Counted from the first letter of the stretch, positions 45,357 to 55,063 are shown. The stretch: 64,000 nucleotides of DNA from Microbacterium sp. 1.5R (GCF_001889265.1 NZ_CP018151.1:868001-932000); one strand, 5' to 3'. The notes: a model not told the origin generated them from the sequence alone. A program made the numbers and translations.

Positions 45357-46343
45357 GTGCCCAGGAAATCGCCTCTCGTGATCGGGCATCGCGGTGCGCC
45401 CGGCTATCGTCCGGAACACAGTCGCTCGTCATACGAGCTCGCCCTCGCGATGGGAGTCGATGCGGTCGAACCCGACGTCGTCGCCACGAAGGACGGCGTG
45501 CTCATCGTGCGGCACGAGAACGAGATCTCCGGCACCACGGATGTGGCCGAGCACCGGGAGTTCGCCGACCGGAAGACGACCAAGCGCGTCGACGGCGAGG
45601 CCCTCACCGGCTGGTTCACCGAGGACTTCACCTGGGATGAGCTCACGACGTTGCGCAGCCGGGAGCGCCTTCCGAAGGTGCGCGTGTCGAGCGCGAGCTT
45701 CGACGGTTCGCAGGCGATCCTGCGGTTGACCGACGTGCTCGACATCGTCCGGGCCGGCTCGGTCGAGCACGGACGCGAGATCGGCGTGGTGCTCGAGGTC
45801 AAGCACGCCACATACTTCGCGAGCATCGGCCTCGACCTCGCGCCGCTGATCGAACGCGACCTGCGTGCGGCGGGGTGGGCCGAGGGCGAGCTGCCGCTGA
45901 TCGTGGAGTCCTTCGAGTCGACGATCCTCGGACAGCTGAGGGCCCGAGGCATCGCGGCGTCGTACGTCTATCTGATAGAGGCGTCGGGACGCGCGTACGA
46001 TCTGGTCGTCGCTCAGGGCACGCAGGCGCCCACGTATGCGGCCACCGTCACCCCGCAGGGACTCGATGCGCTCGTCGGCCGGGTCGACGGAATCAGCGTC
46101 GACAAGCGCATGCTGCTCGCCGCAGGCAACTCGATCGTCCCCGATGCGCATGCGCGCGGGCTCACGGTCTTCACCTGGACCTGCCGGCCGGAGAACGCCT
46201 TCCTCTCGGCGGAGTTCCGCGGCCACGGAGGCAAGAGCGCCTACGGGGACTACGAGGCCGAATGGGGCGTCATCGCTCGCACGGGAGTCGACGGGGTCTT
46301 CGTCGATCACCCCGACCTCGGGGTCGGATTCTTTCGCGGCTGA
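45357..46343 (+). CDS. glycerophosphodiester phosphodiesterase
   Basis: The 328-residue enzyme has the GDPD TIM-barrel motifs IGHRGAPGYRPEHS (catalytic His), VEPDVVATKDGVLIVRHE (metal Glu/Asp and second His) and EVKHATYF, with FTWTCRPEN and GVDGVFVDHPDLG near the end. It hydrolyses deacylated phospholipid head groups to glycerol 3-phosphate and an alcohol. There is no signal peptide, so a cytoplasmic location is likely. The GTG is chosen because of the TACGCT box six bases upstream. Convergent with the hemerythrin gene. Confidence 0.92.
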   Translation: MPRKSPLVIGHRGAPGYRPEHSRSSYELALAMGVDAVEPDVVATKDGVLIVRHENEISGTTDVAEHREFADRKTTKRVDGEALTGWFTEDFTWDELTTLRSRERLPKVRVSSASFDGSQAILRLTDVLDIVRAGSVEHGREIGVVLEVKHATYFASIGLDLAPLIERDLRAAGWAEGELPLIVESFESTILGQLRARGIAASYVYLIEASGRAYDLVVAQGTQAPTYAATVTPQGLDALVGRVDGISVDKRMLLAAGNSIVPDAHARGLTVFTWTCRPENAFLSAEFRGHGGKSAYGDYEAEWGVIARTGVDGVFVDHPDLGVGFFRG

Positions 46344-46349
46344 CCTCGA

Positions 46350-46811
46350 TCAGAACGGGCCGAGCACGTCCGGAACGGGGCGATCGAGGTGGAGCGCTCG
46401 CAGCGGCTCGAGGATCTCGCGCTCCTCGAAGCGGAAGTGCGACTCCATGATCGCGCCGATGCCGTCGAGGTGGCGCTCCAGCGTCTCACTGCTCTCTCCG
46501 CTCTCGACGGCCGTGCGGAGTCCTCCGAGCAGGTGGGCCAGCATCGAGTGATCCTGCGTCAGCTTGGCGATCACGTCGCCGAGTTCCGGGTGCTGGTCGC
46601 GCAGCGCGGGGAACAGGGCGCGGTCCTCGCTCAGATGATGCCCATCGAGGGCCGAGCAGAAGCCGATGCAGAACAGCGCGAGCTCGCGCGTGGCATCCGG
46701 AGCATCCGAACCGTCCTGCACCGCCTCCCTCGTGGCCTCGAGGGCGGCGCGGAGTCTCGTGTGCGCCCGGCGCAGCTCTGCGTCCCAGGCGATCAGGCGA
46801 TCGGCATCCAT
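46350..46811 (-). CDS. hemerythrin-like (HHE) domain protein
   Basis: A 153-residue, four-helix-type protein with histidines and glutamates at the HHE positions: RRAHTRL, DGHHLSEDRALFP, LTQDHSMLAHLL and ESHFRFEEREILEPL. Such proteins bind a di-iron centre and sense or handle oxygen or nitric oxide. The ATG at 46811 has TAGAAT seven bases upstream, indicating a leaderless transcript, and gives a normal-length protein. Confidence 0.88.
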   Translation of the reverse strand: MDADRLIAWDAELRRAHTRLRAALEATREAVQDGSDAPDATRELALFCIGFCSALDGHHLSEDRALFPALRDQHPELGDVIAKLTQDHSMLAHLLGGLRTAVESGESSETLERHLDGIGAIMESHFRFEEREILEPLRALHLDRPVPDVLGPF

Positions 46812-46818
46812 CCCGGCA

Positions 46819-46824
46819 ATTCTA
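46819..46824 (-). promoter_or_regulatory. -10 box of leaderless hemerythrin-gene promoter
   Basis: TAGAAT on the minus strand, seven bases before the ATG at 46811. Confidence 0.5.
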
Positions 46825-46840
46825 GAGCCGGCATCCGCGG

Positions 46841-47236
46841 TCAGAGCGTGCGGTCGAAGGCGCCGCGGCGCGACACGATCTCCTTGCCGAGAGGCATCAG
46901 CGAGACGGGCACCATCTTGAAGTCGGCGATGCCCATCGGGATGCCGATGATCGTGATGCAGAGCGCGAGGCCGGAGACGATGTGTCCGATCGCCAACCAC
47001 CAGCCGGCGAGGATGACCCAGAGCACGTTGCCGAGGAACGAGCCGACTCCGGAGGTCGGCTTGCTGACGATCTCACGCCCGAACGGCCAGATCGCGTAGC
47101 GGGCGATGCGGAACGAGGCGATGGCCCAGGGGATCGTCACGATCGGAATGCACAGCAGGATTCCGGCCAGCATGTAGCCGAGGAAGAGAGCGAGTCCGGC
47201 GAAGACCAGCCAGATGATGTTGAGGATCGTGCGCAC
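46841..47236 (-). CDS. YccF domain membrane protein
   Basis: The 131-residue product has two YccF (DUF307) repeats, each with a hydrophobic hairpin and a Gly/Pro-rich conserved part: GILLCIPIVTIPWAIASFRIARYAIWPFGREIV and the similar ALCITIIGIPMGIADFKMVPVSLMPLGKEIV. Function unknown. The GTG at 47236 has a GAGAAT box six bases before it (47243-47248 on this strand), as in other leaderless starts here; an in-frame ATG at 47266 would add ten basic residues. Confidence 0.87.
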   Translation of the reverse strand: MRTILNIIWLVFAGLALFLGYMLAGILLCIPIVTIPWAIASFRIARYAIWPFGREIVSKPTSGVGSFLGNVLWVILAGWWLAIGHIVSGLALCITIIGIPMGIADFKMVPVSLMPLGKEIVSRRGAFDRTL

Positions 47237-47401
47237 GGGCCGATTCTCGCATCGACGTCTGAGCATCCGCCTGTTCGCGGCCTCCCGGGCCGATGGCGAA
47301 CCGCCACCGGTCGTTCACCATCCGTGCACCTGCACGCCGTCGTTCGGCCATGCGGGATCGCTGATGTGGAGTCCTACCCGACTGATTCCCTCAGGAGCCC
47401 T

Positions 47402-50245
47402 ATGTCCCGCCTGCACTCTGCGGCTGCGGTCACGACGGTCTGCGCGCTCAGCGCTGCCGCCCTGCTCGCCGTGCCGCTCGCCGCCACCGGAGCCGAACCC
47501 GGTGTCCGCATCAACGAAGTCGAGTCGAGCGGGGGAGCACCCGGCGACTGGATCGAGTTCGTCAACACGTCGGCCGTCGCGGTCGACCTGAGCGGTTTCG
47601 TCGTCAAGGACGACGGCGAAGATGAGGCGTACACGTTCCCGGACGGATCGGTGATCGAGCCCGGCGCGCATCTCGTTCTCGACCAGGCCGATGCCGGAGC
47701 GGGCGACTTCGCCTTCGGCCTCGGCAAAGAAGACCAGGTGCGACTGTTCGACCCGAGCGCCGTGCTCGTGGACGAGACATCGTGGGCGGCTCACGCTGCA
47801 GTGACCTGGGGAGCGCGGGAGGTCGACGGCATCGTCGAATGGGCGGAGACGTCCGAGTCCACGAAGGGCGCGGCGAACGTCTTCGCATCCGACGAACCTC
47901 TGGGCGGCACCATCGCGATCAATGAGGTCGACTCGCAGCCGGCGGACTGGGTGGAGTTCCACAACGCGGGCGATGCCCCTCTCGACATCTCGGGCTACGA
48001 GATCCGCGACAACTCCGACGACCACCGCTGGCAGTTCCTGCCGGGCACGGAGATCGCCGCGGGCGAGTTCCTCGTCGTCGAGGAGGGCACCATCGGTCTC
48101 GTCGGTGGCGTCGAGACGGCCTTCCGCGATCCGATCGGAATCGGCAGCGCCGACCGCATCCGCCTGTTCGACACGGCTGGCGTGCTGGTCGACGACACGC
48201 AGGCATGGAGCGGCCATGCCGCCATCGACGGCGACGCCATCGCCGCGACCCTCGCTCGCTGCCCCGACGGAGAGGGCGCCTTCGTGCTCGCATATGCGAC
48301 CCCGGGGGCGACGAACACGTGCGTCATGCCGGACGTCGTGATCAACGAGATCGAGTCCGACGGCGACGCGACCGACTGGGTCGAGGTCGTCAACTCGGGC
48401 AGCACACCGGTCGACCTCTCCGGCTGGACCGTCATGGACGGCGACCCGGTCGGCCACGCGGCGGAGACGACGCCGCTGCCCGCGGGCACCGTGCTCGAAC
48501 CCGGCGCGTACCTCGTCTTCGACCAGCCGAAGGACTTCGTGTTCGGTCTGGGCAACGGCGACACCGTCACGCTGCGCGACGCGAACCTCAACATCGTCGA
48601 CGAGCACGTCTACGCGGCGCATGCGGCGGGCGTCCTCGCGCGATGCGCGGACGGAGCTGGAGAGTTCGCCGACATCGCGGTCTCGACCAAGGGCCAGCGC
48701 AACGCGTGCGGCAACCCGGTGCGGATCAACGAGGTCGAGTCCGACGGCGGATCGCCCGGTGACTGGATCGAACTCGTCAACCCGACCGCATCCGCCCTCG
48801 ACGTCTCCGGCGTCGTCGTGAAGGACGACGACGACACCCACTCCTACGTCATTCCGGCCGCGACCACCATCGCCGCGGGCGGATACCTCGTCATCGAGGG
48901 CACGGACCTCGGCTTCGGTCTGGGTGACGGCGACTCCGTTCGCGTCTTCGACGGAGATCTGCTCATCGACTCCACCACGTGGGGCGCAGGGCACGCGGCC
49001 ACCACGTGGGGGCGCTGCCCGGACATCGCCGGCACCTTCGCGGCGACCGCGGAGAGCACGAAGGGTGCGGCGAACATCTGCGCCGGCGAGATCCCCGTCT
49101 CGCCATGGCCGGGTTCGGCCGACGTCCGGGTGCTCGACACCGCGCCGACGTTCCTCGAGGACAGCTCGGGTCTCGACGTGCAGGAGACGTCGGACGGATC
49201 GTTCCTCTGGGCCGTGGACAACGGCGAGGGGCGCATCTGGAAGCTCGAGGCCCACGCCGACGGCTCGTTCTCGCAGATCGCCGGGTGGGAGTCGGGCAAG
49301 CGCGTGCGATTCCAGAAGGATGCCGGCGACCCGAACGCCGCAGGCCCCGACACCGAGGGCATCACCGTCGACGGCGAGGGATCGGTCTACGTCGCCTCCG
49401 AGCGTGACAACAGCGCCAAGGGCGTGAACCAGAACACCATCCTGAAGGTCGACCCTGAAGCCGCCGCCGACGACCTCGTCGCCGAGCAGGAGTGGGATCT
49501 GACCTCGTCGCTCCCCGCCGTGGGAGCGAACCTCGGCATGGAGGCGGTGCAGTGGGTGCCGGACAGCGCTCTCGACGGCGCACTCTTCGACGTCAACACC
49601 GCGGCCCCGTACGACTCGGCAGACTACGCCGGACACGGCGGCGGCCTGTTCTTCGTCGCGGTCGAGGACAACGGTCACGTCTACGCGTTCGCGCTCGGCG
49701 CCGACGGCCGGGCCACGCTGGTGTCGGAGATCGCACCCGGTCTGCCCGGCGTCATGGCGCTCGACTACGACAGCGTGCTCGACGTGCTGTGGGCGGTCTG
49801 CGACGACGGCTGCCAGGGGCAGTCGGCCCAGATCACGCTGAACGGCACCGAACAGCCCGGCATCGCGCACTTCGCCCGCCCTGCCGGCATGCCCGACATC
49901 AACAACGAGGGATTCGCGACCGCCCCGGCCTCGCTGTCGGTCGACGGTGAGCGTCCGGTCTGGTGGTTCGCCGACGGTTTCGCCGCCGAGGCGCTGCGAG
50001 TCGGCACCCTTCCCGGAGTGACCGGAGAGACGCCCGGCGAAGGGCCCGGGGAGAACCCGGGGCAGACTCCTGGCGAAGGTCCGGTCTCGAGCCAGCCCGG
50101 CGGCGCGCCTTCCGGTGACGACCGTGACGGTGCCGCCGACCTCGCTGCGACCGGCGCGGAGGTGCCCGTGGCCCTGCTCGCTCTGGCCCTGATGCTCGTC
50201 GTCGGCGGTGCGCTTGTCGCCGGTCGGCGCCGGCGCGTCAGCTGA
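47402..50245 (+). CDS. secreted four-LTD, beta-propeller protein with LAxTG wall anchor
   Basis: A 947-residue surface protein: signal peptide (about 1-30), then four lamin-tail domains starting near residues 33, 172, 310 and 440, each with an INE(V/I)(E/D)S entry and DW(I/V)E(F/H/V/L) repeat. Next comes an esterase-like/propeller region (about 573-870, SSGLDVQETSDGSFLWAVDN, AGPDTEGITVDGEGSVYVASERD), a Gly/Pro/Glu linker, LAATG (914-918), a membrane helix and RRRRVS. The LAxTG form fits class E sortases of high-GC Actinobacteria. CAGGAG precedes the ATG closely. The ligand or substrate is unknown. Confidence 0.88.
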   Translation: MSRLHSAAAVTTVCALSAAALLAVPLAATGAEPGVRINEVESSGGAPGDWIEFVNTSAVAVDLSGFVVKDDGEDEAYTFPDGSVIEPGAHLVLDQADAGAGDFAFGLGKEDQVRLFDPSAVLVDETSWAAHAAVTWGAREVDGIVEWAETSESTKGAANVFASDEPLGGTIAINEVDSQPADWVEFHNAGDAPLDISGYEIRDNSDDHRWQFLPGTEIAAGEFLVVEEGTIGLVGGVETAFRDPIGIGSADRIRLFDTAGVLVDDTQAWSGHAAIDGDAIAATLARCPDGEGAFVLAYATPGATNTCVMPDVVINEIESDGDATDWVEVVNSGSTPVDLSGWTVMDGDPVGHAAETTPLPAGTVLEPGAYLVFDQPKDFVFGLGNGDTVTLRDANLNIVDEHVYAAHAAGVLARCADGAGEFADIAVSTKGQRNACGNPVRINEVESDGGSPGDWIELVNPTASALDVSGVVVKDDDDTHSYVIPAATTIAAGGYLVIEGTDLGFGLGDGDSVRVFDGDLLIDSTTWGAGHAATTWGRCPDIAGTFAATAESTKGAANICAGEIPVSPWPGSADVRVLDTAPTFLEDSSGLDVQETSDGSFLWAVDNGEGRIWKLEAHADGSFSQIAGWESGKRVRFQKDAGDPNAAGPDTEGITVDGEGSVYVASERDNSAKGVNQNTILKVDPEAAADDLVAEQEWDLTSSLPAVGANLGMEAVQWVPDSALDGALFDVNTAAPYDSADYAGHGGGLFFVAVEDNGHVYAFALGADGRATLVSEIAPGLPGVMALDYDSVLDVLWAVCDDGCQGQSAQITLNGTEQPGIAHFARPAGMPDINNEGFATAPASLSVDGERPVWWFADGFAAEALRVGTLPGVTGETPGEGPGENPGQTPGEGPVSSQPGGAPSGDDRDGAADLAATGAEVPVALLALALMLVVGGALVAGRRRRVS

Positions 50246-50262
50246 CACGAGCGACGCGACGA

Positions 50263-50304
50263 GGATGGGGCGGATGCACGGGATCCCGTGCATCCGCCCC
50301 ATCC
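50263..50304 (+). terminator. intrinsic terminator after the LTD protein gene
   Basis: A 20-base perfect inverted repeat (core GGGGCGGATGCACGGG) with almost no loop; the longest stem in the window. Confidence 0.82.
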
Positions 50305-50328
50305 GCCGGCAGTGTCGGTGGCGCGGCC

Positions 50329-50334
50329 TAGACT
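50329..50334 (+). promoter_or_regulatory. -10 box of the uvrD/pcrA promoter
   Basis: TAGACT, nine bases before the ATG, giving a leader of only a few bases. No SOS (LexA) box is visible nearby. Confidence 0.45.
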
Positions 50335-50343
50335 CGTAGAGCC

Positions 50344-52806
50344 ATGACCGAAGCCCCCCTCATCGTCCCCGGATCCGTCGGCCCTCGCTCCACCGGAGCG
50401 CAGGGACAGGACGACCTCCTCGCCGGCCTCAACCCGCAGCAGCTCGAAGCGGTGACCTACCGCGGACCCGCGCTGCTGATCGTCGCGGGTGCAGGCTCCG
50501 GCAAGACCAGCGTGCTGACACGGCGCATCGCCTCTCTGCTGAGGTCACGCGAGGCATGGCCCAGCCAGATCCTCGCGATCACCTTCACCAACAAGGCCGC
50601 CGGTGAGATGCGCGAGCGCGTCGAGGCGATCGTGGGCGACGCGGCGCGGGGCATGTGGATCTCGACGTTCCACTCCGCCTGCGTGCGGATCCTCCGGCGT
50701 GAGGCTCAGCAGTTCGGGTTCACCAAGTCGTTCACGATCTACGACTCCGGTGATTCGCGGGCGCTCATCAAGCGGCTGGTCAAGCAGCACGAGGCCGATG
50801 CCTACGGTCTCACGCCCGGGGCCGTGCAGTCGCGCATCTCCAAGCTCAAGAACGAGCTGTCGGATGCCGACGCGTATGCGCGACAGGCGAACATGAACGA
50901 CCCGGCCGAGCGGATCTTCGTCGATCTTTTCGCCGACTACCAGCGGCAGCTGCAGAAGGCGAACGCGTTCGACTTCGACGACCTGATCGGCCAGACCGTC
51001 TATCTGTTCCGCGCCTTCCCGCAGGTCGCCGACACCTATCGGCGCAGGTTCCGTCATGTGCTGGTCGACGAGTACCAGGACACGAACCACGCTCAGTACG
51101 CCCTCATCCACGAGCTGACGCGTCCGGTCTCGGGCGATTCGCCCGATCCGTATGCCTCCGACGGCATGATGATCTTCGAGCCGGAGACCACGCCGGAGCT
51201 CGAAGGCGCGTCACTCACCGTGGTGGGTGATTCCGACCAGTCGATCTACGCCTTCCGCGGCGCCGACATCCGCAACATCAGCGAGTTCGAGCGCGACTTC
51301 CCCGGCGCTCGCGTCGTGCTGCTCGAGCAGAACTACCGTTCGACGCAGAACATCCTCTCGGCGGCGAACGCGGTGATCGGCAACAACTTCGATCGCAAGG
51401 ACAAAAAGCTCTGGAGCGACAAGGGCGACGGCGACATGATCGTCGGCTTCACCGGGTACTCCCAGCACGATGAGGCCCAATTCGTCGCCGACGAGGTCGA
51501 GGCGCTGCACCGCGCCGGCATGCCGTACTCCGAGATGGCCGTCTTCTACCGCACGAACTCGCAATCGCGTGCGCTGGAGGAGATCTTCATCCGCTCCGCC
51601 GTGCCCTACAAGATCATGGGCGGCACGAAGTTCTACGAGCGTGCCGAGATCAAGGACGCCCTCGCCTACCTGGTCGCCGTCGCGAACCCGGCCGACGAGA
51701 TGGCTGTCCGCCGCATCCTGAACAAGCCCAGGCGCGGCATCGGCGATGTGACCGAGACGGCGATCGCCCGGTTCGCCGAAGACCACGACATCACGTTCCG
51801 GCAGGCCCTGTCCGTGCCCGAGCAGCTGGGCTTCGGTCCGAAGATCCAGGCCGGCATCGCCCAGCTCGATGCCGTGCTGGCCGAGGCGACGGAGATCATG
51901 CTCCCCGCCTCCGGCGAGGTTCCCGCTCCGACGACCGTCGCCGACGGGCTCAGCGTGCTGCTGTCGAAGAGCGGCTACCTCGACGCCCTGCGGGCGAGCC
52001 GCGACCCACAGGATGAGGCGCGCGTCGAGAACCTCGACGAGTTCGTCGCCGTCGCGCGGGACTTCGCGCGCAACAATCCTGACGGGACGATCGTGGACTT
52101 CCTCACAGAGGTCGCCCTGGTCTCGGATGCCGACGACCTCGACGACGAATCAGGGTCGGTGTCGATGATGACGATGCACACCGCGAAGGGGCTCGAGTAC
52201 GACGCGGTCTTCGTGACCGGCGTCGAAGAGGATCTGATCCCGCACCGCATCTCGGCGGGGGAGCCGGGCGGTCCTCAGGAGGAGCGGAGGCTCTTCTACG
52301 TCGGCATCACGCGCGCGCGGAAGCGCCTGCACCTGTCGCTCGCGATGACCAGGGCCCAGTTCGGCGAGGTCTCGGTCGCGATGCCCAGCCGTTTCCTGCA
52401 GGAGATCCCTGCCGGACTCATCGACTGGCGCCAGTCGCCCGGCGACGTCAACTCCCGGGGAGGCATGCAGTCCCGTGCGCTCAATGCGCGCCGGGCAGGC
52501 GGATTCGGCGGCTCCGGCGGCTCCGGTTCCGGCGACCGTTTCGCGGTGAAGCAGCTGCCGGGGCGCGACTCTCTCAAGCCGCTCTCGACCGCGATGGACA
52601 AGTTCCCCAACCGCGTGACGGCGAAGATGCGTGACAACGGCGACCTCGAACTCGCCGCGGGGGATCGCATCCGCCACACGGACTTCGGCGACGGACGGGT
52701 CGACGCGGTGACAGGCGAGGGGGCCAAGCGCATCGCGCACGTGCGCTTCGATTCCGCCGGCCAGAAGAAGCTCCTGATCAAGGTCGCGCCGATCGAGAAG
52801 ATCTAG
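50344..52806 (+). CDS. pcrA: ATP-dependent DNA helicase UvrD/PcrA
   Basis: The 820-residue superfamily 1 helicase has LNPQQLEAV (Q motif), GAGSGKTSVLTRRIA (Walker A), TFTNKAAGEMRER, DEYQDTNHAQY (Walker B), GDSDQSIYAFRGAD, LEQNYRST, MTMHTAKGLEYDAVF and FYVGITRARKRLHLS. It unwinds DNA in nucleotide-excision and mismatch repair and clears recombination intermediates. The C-terminal region (about 725-820) matches the PcrA RNA-polymerase-binding Tudor-like tail (IRHTDFGDGRVDAVTGEG). Start ATG fixed by the nearby -10 box. Confidence 0.96.
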   Translation: MTEAPLIVPGSVGPRSTGAQGQDDLLAGLNPQQLEAVTYRGPALLIVAGAGSGKTSVLTRRIASLLRSREAWPSQILAITFTNKAAGEMRERVEAIVGDAARGMWISTFHSACVRILRREAQQFGFTKSFTIYDSGDSRALIKRLVKQHEADAYGLTPGAVQSRISKLKNELSDADAYARQANMNDPAERIFVDLFADYQRQLQKANAFDFDDLIGQTVYLFRAFPQVADTYRRRFRHVLVDEYQDTNHAQYALIHELTRPVSGDSPDPYASDGMMIFEPETTPELEGASLTVVGDSDQSIYAFRGADIRNISEFERDFPGARVVLLEQNYRSTQNILSAANAVIGNNFDRKDKKLWSDKGDGDMIVGFTGYSQHDEAQFVADEVEALHRAGMPYSEMAVFYRTNSQSRALEEIFIRSAVPYKIMGGTKFYERAEIKDALAYLVAVANPADEMAVRRILNKPRRGIGDVTETAIARFAEDHDITFRQALSVPEQLGFGPKIQAGIAQLDAVLAEATEIMLPASGEVPAPTTVADGLSVLLSKSGYLDALRASRDPQDEARVENLDEFVAVARDFARNNPDGTIVDFLTEVALVSDADDLDDESGSVSMMTMHTAKGLEYDAVFVTGVEEDLIPHRISAGEPGGPQEERRLFYVGITRARKRLHLSLAMTRAQFGEVSVAMPSRFLQEIPAGLIDWRQSPGDVNSRGGMQSRALNARRAGGFGGSGGSGSGDRFAVKQLPGRDSLKPLSTAMDKFPNRVTAKMRDNGDLELAAGDRIRHTDFGDGRVDAVTGEGAKRIAHVRFDSAGQKKLLIKVAPIEKI

Positions 52807-52819
52807 CCCTCTGGCGGGT

Positions 52820-52825
52820 TAGGCT
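52820..52825 (+). promoter_or_regulatory. -10 box of leaderless SseB-like gene promoter
   Basis: TAGGCT, seven bases before the ATG at 52833; no Shine-Dalgarno is present. Confidence 0.45.
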
Positions 52826-52832
52826 GGCTGAT

Positions 52833-53966
52833 ATGGCCCTGTTCTCCCGCCGCAAGAAGTCCGCCGACGACGTCGTCGCCGACCAGTTCGACACCGAGAC
52901 CGAGGAGTCCGCCGACGAGACTCCGGACGGTGCGGAGGCGCCGGCGGACGCCGCCGAGGCCACGCCCACCATCGGTATCTCCGTCCAGGCGTTCCGTGGG
53001 GTCGGTGCTCAGGCCGGACCGGAGGTCGAGCTGCCCGGTCCTGACGCGCCGGCAGCATCGGCGCCTGCGACAGCACCCGCCCCTGCTCCCGCTGCGCCGG
53101 CACCTGCCCCCGTGGCCGAGCCCGAGCGTCGACTGCCGCTGGCGCCCGCGATGCCGCCCGAGCAGACCGAGACCGTCCCGGGCATGAAGGACAACGTCCT
53201 GCTGCGTGAATCCCTGAAAGAGGTCGAGCAGGGCGCCACGAACGAGCAGCTGCTCGGAGTGCTCCGCCAGGCGCTGCAGGGGCACATGTACATCCGCGTC
53301 AACGGCGACGCACGCGCGCAGATCAGTGAGGGCAAGCCTCTCGCTGTCGCGGTCGTGCGTGATGGCGATCGTCAGTTCATGCTCGCGTTCAGTTCGGCCG
53401 CCGCTGTCCGAGACTCCGTGCAGCTCGAGAAGGACCCGACGGCGACATCTGCCGTCGCGCAGCCCGTCACGTCCGTTCTTCAGCAGGTCGTCTCGGGTGA
53501 CTTCGCCGGCCTCATCGTCGACAACGCCTCTGCGCCGCACCGCGTGGTGTTCCCGTCCGAGCTCCTGCAGAAGGCGCTCGAGCAGGCAGACGTCGACATG
53601 ACGGTCAAGTCGCTCATCGCCGCGCCGCGTGAGCAGGACACCGCATCGAAGGTCGGCGAGGCGCTCGCGACGAAGCGCATGTGGGTCGCCGTCAACGAGG
53701 GAAATCCCGGCGGACAGGTCGGGATCGCCGAAGCGCAGACTCCCGACGGCAAGCGGTTCCTCCAGCTCTTCTCGCACCCGCTCGAGGTGCTCGCGCTCGG
53801 TCGGGGCGATCGACCGCTGCCGTTCGAGCCGCTGCAGCTGGCCAAGATCCTCTCCAGCCACATCGATATGGCCGGGGTCATCATCGATCCGGCCGGCCCC
53901 AGCATCGTGGTCGAGCGCGACGCTCTCACCTCGGTGCTGATCCTCGCGATCGACATCGACGACTGA
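52833..53966 (+). CDS. SseB-like two-domain protein
   Basis: The 377-residue product has a basic N-terminus (FSRRKKS), a long Ala/Pro-rich linker (about 20-115) and two SseB-type domains (about 125-245 and 250-375). Shared blocks are LAVAVVRDGDRQFMLAFSS in the first and TKRMWVAVNEGNPGGQVGIAEA in the second. SseB-like proteins in Actinobacteria are mostly uncharacterised. Low-complexity codons and the Pro/Ala linker suggest flexible tethering between N-terminus and domains. Single gene. Confidence 0.8.
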   Translation: MALFSRRKKSADDVVADQFDTETEESADETPDGAEAPADAAEATPTIGISVQAFRGVGAQAGPEVELPGPDAPAASAPATAPAPAPAAPAPAPVAEPERRLPLAPAMPPEQTETVPGMKDNVLLRESLKEVEQGATNEQLLGVLRQALQGHMYIRVNGDARAQISEGKPLAVAVVRDGDRQFMLAFSSAAAVRDSVQLEKDPTATSAVAQPVTSVLQQVVSGDFAGLIVDNASAPHRVVFPSELLQKALEQADVDMTVKSLIAAPREQDTASKVGEALATKRMWVAVNEGNPGGQVGIAEAQTPDGKRFLQLFSHPLEVLALGRGDRPLPFEPLQLAKILSSHIDMAGVIIDPAGPSIVVERDALTSVLILAIDIDD

Positions 53967-53995
53967 CGGGCTTCCCCCGCGTCGCACCGGCCCTC

Positions 53996-54001
53996 TAGGG
54001 T
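53996..54001 (+). promoter_or_regulatory. -10 box of leaderless LigD-polymerase promoter
   Basis: TAGGGT, six bases before the ATG at 54008. Confidence 0.5.
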
Positions 54002-54007
54002 CGGAGC

Positions 54008-55060
54008 ATGGCCTCAGAACGCGTGACCCTGACAGTCATCGATCCCGATGGAGAGCGCGAGGTCGCGCTCTCGAGCCCGAACAGGGTCGTCTGGCCGAAG
54101 GACGGCATCACGAAGGCCGAGCTCGCGGAGTACTTCCAGCTCGTCAGCGTGCCGTTCCTCGAGGCGAACGGGAATCGGCCCGTCTCGCTCGAGCGCTTCC
54201 GCGACGGCGTGGGAAGCGACGGGTTCTTCTCGAAGAACCCGCCCAAGGGAACGCCCGACTATGTCGACGCCGTCACCGTGACCTACAACAGTGCGCGTCG
54301 GCATCCGCAGATCGTCCTGAATCGCCCGAGCGCGATCGTCTGGGCGGCGCAGATGAACACGATCGTCTTCCACCCCTGGGCGTCCCTCGCCACCGACCCG
54401 GACAATCCCGTCGAGTTGCGGATCGACCTCGACCCGCAGCCCGGCACGGGTTTCGCGGATGCCATCCCCGCCGCGCACGCGCTGAGAGAGGTGCTCGAGG
54501 AGGTCGGTCTCACCGCGTTCGTGAAGACCAGCGGCAACCGTGGACTGCACGTGTTCGCGCCCATCGAACCGACTCATGAGTTCCTCGATGTGCGGCACGC
54601 CGTGATCGCAGCCGGCCGCGAGCTGGAGCGACGCATGCCGGAGCAGGTCACGATGAGCTGGTGGAAGGAGGAGCGTGGTCAGCGGGTCTTCATCGACTTC
54701 AACCAGGCGAACCGCGACCGCACGATGGCCGGTGCCTACAGCCCCCGCGCGCTTCCCGGGGCCACGGTCTCGACGCCCGTGTACTGGGACGAGCTGGACG
54801 GTCTCGACCCCGCGGTCTTCACCGTCCGCAGCATCCCGAAGAGACTCGCCGAGGTCGGTGATCCCTGGGCGGGCAAGCAGGACGAGCCGGGGCGCATCGA
54901 CACGCTTCTCGAGTGGTGGGAGCGGGACAAGGCGGCGGGCCTCGGCGAGTTGTCGTTCCCGCCCGAGTTTCCCAAGATGCCCGGAGAGCCCCCACGCGTG
55001 CAGCCCAGCAAGAAGGTCGACGCCCACTGGGATGCGAACGGTGATCCCGTCGAGGAGTGA
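54008..55060 (+). CDS. ligD: LigD-type primase-polymerase domain (non-homologous end joining)
   Basis: The 350-residue protein is the stand-alone polymerase module of LigD: VVWPKDGITKAELAEYF near the start, RIDLDPQPGTGF with the two catalytic aspartates, KTSGNRGLHVFAPI, and FIDFNQANRDRTMAGAYSPRA. It adds ribonucleotides or fills gaps at broken DNA ends. The ligase partner is a separate convergent gene three bases away (55064-56107, minus); no nuclease domain and no Ku gene are present in this window. Confidence 0.92.
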   Translation: MASERVTLTVIDPDGEREVALSSPNRVVWPKDGITKAELAEYFQLVSVPFLEANGNRPVSLERFRDGVGSDGFFSKNPPKGTPDYVDAVTVTYNSARRHPQIVLNRPSAIVWAAQMNTIVFHPWASLATDPDNPVELRIDLDPQPGTGFADAIPAAHALREVLEEVGLTAFVKTSGNRGLHVFAPIEPTHEFLDVRHAVIAAGRELERRMPEQVTMSWWKEERGQRVFIDFNQANRDRTMAGAYSPRALPGATVSTPVYWDELDGLDPAVFTVRSIPKRLAEVGDPWAGKQDEPGRIDTLLEWWERDKAAGLGELSFPPEFPKMPGEPPRVQPSKKVDAHWDANGDPVEE

Positions 55061-55063
55061 GCC

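Noticed and set aside
47315..50302. Long minus-strand reading frame opposite the LTD protein
   Set aside because: Shadow of a strongly supported gene with signal peptide, repeats and wall anchor; the antisense product has no recognisable domain.
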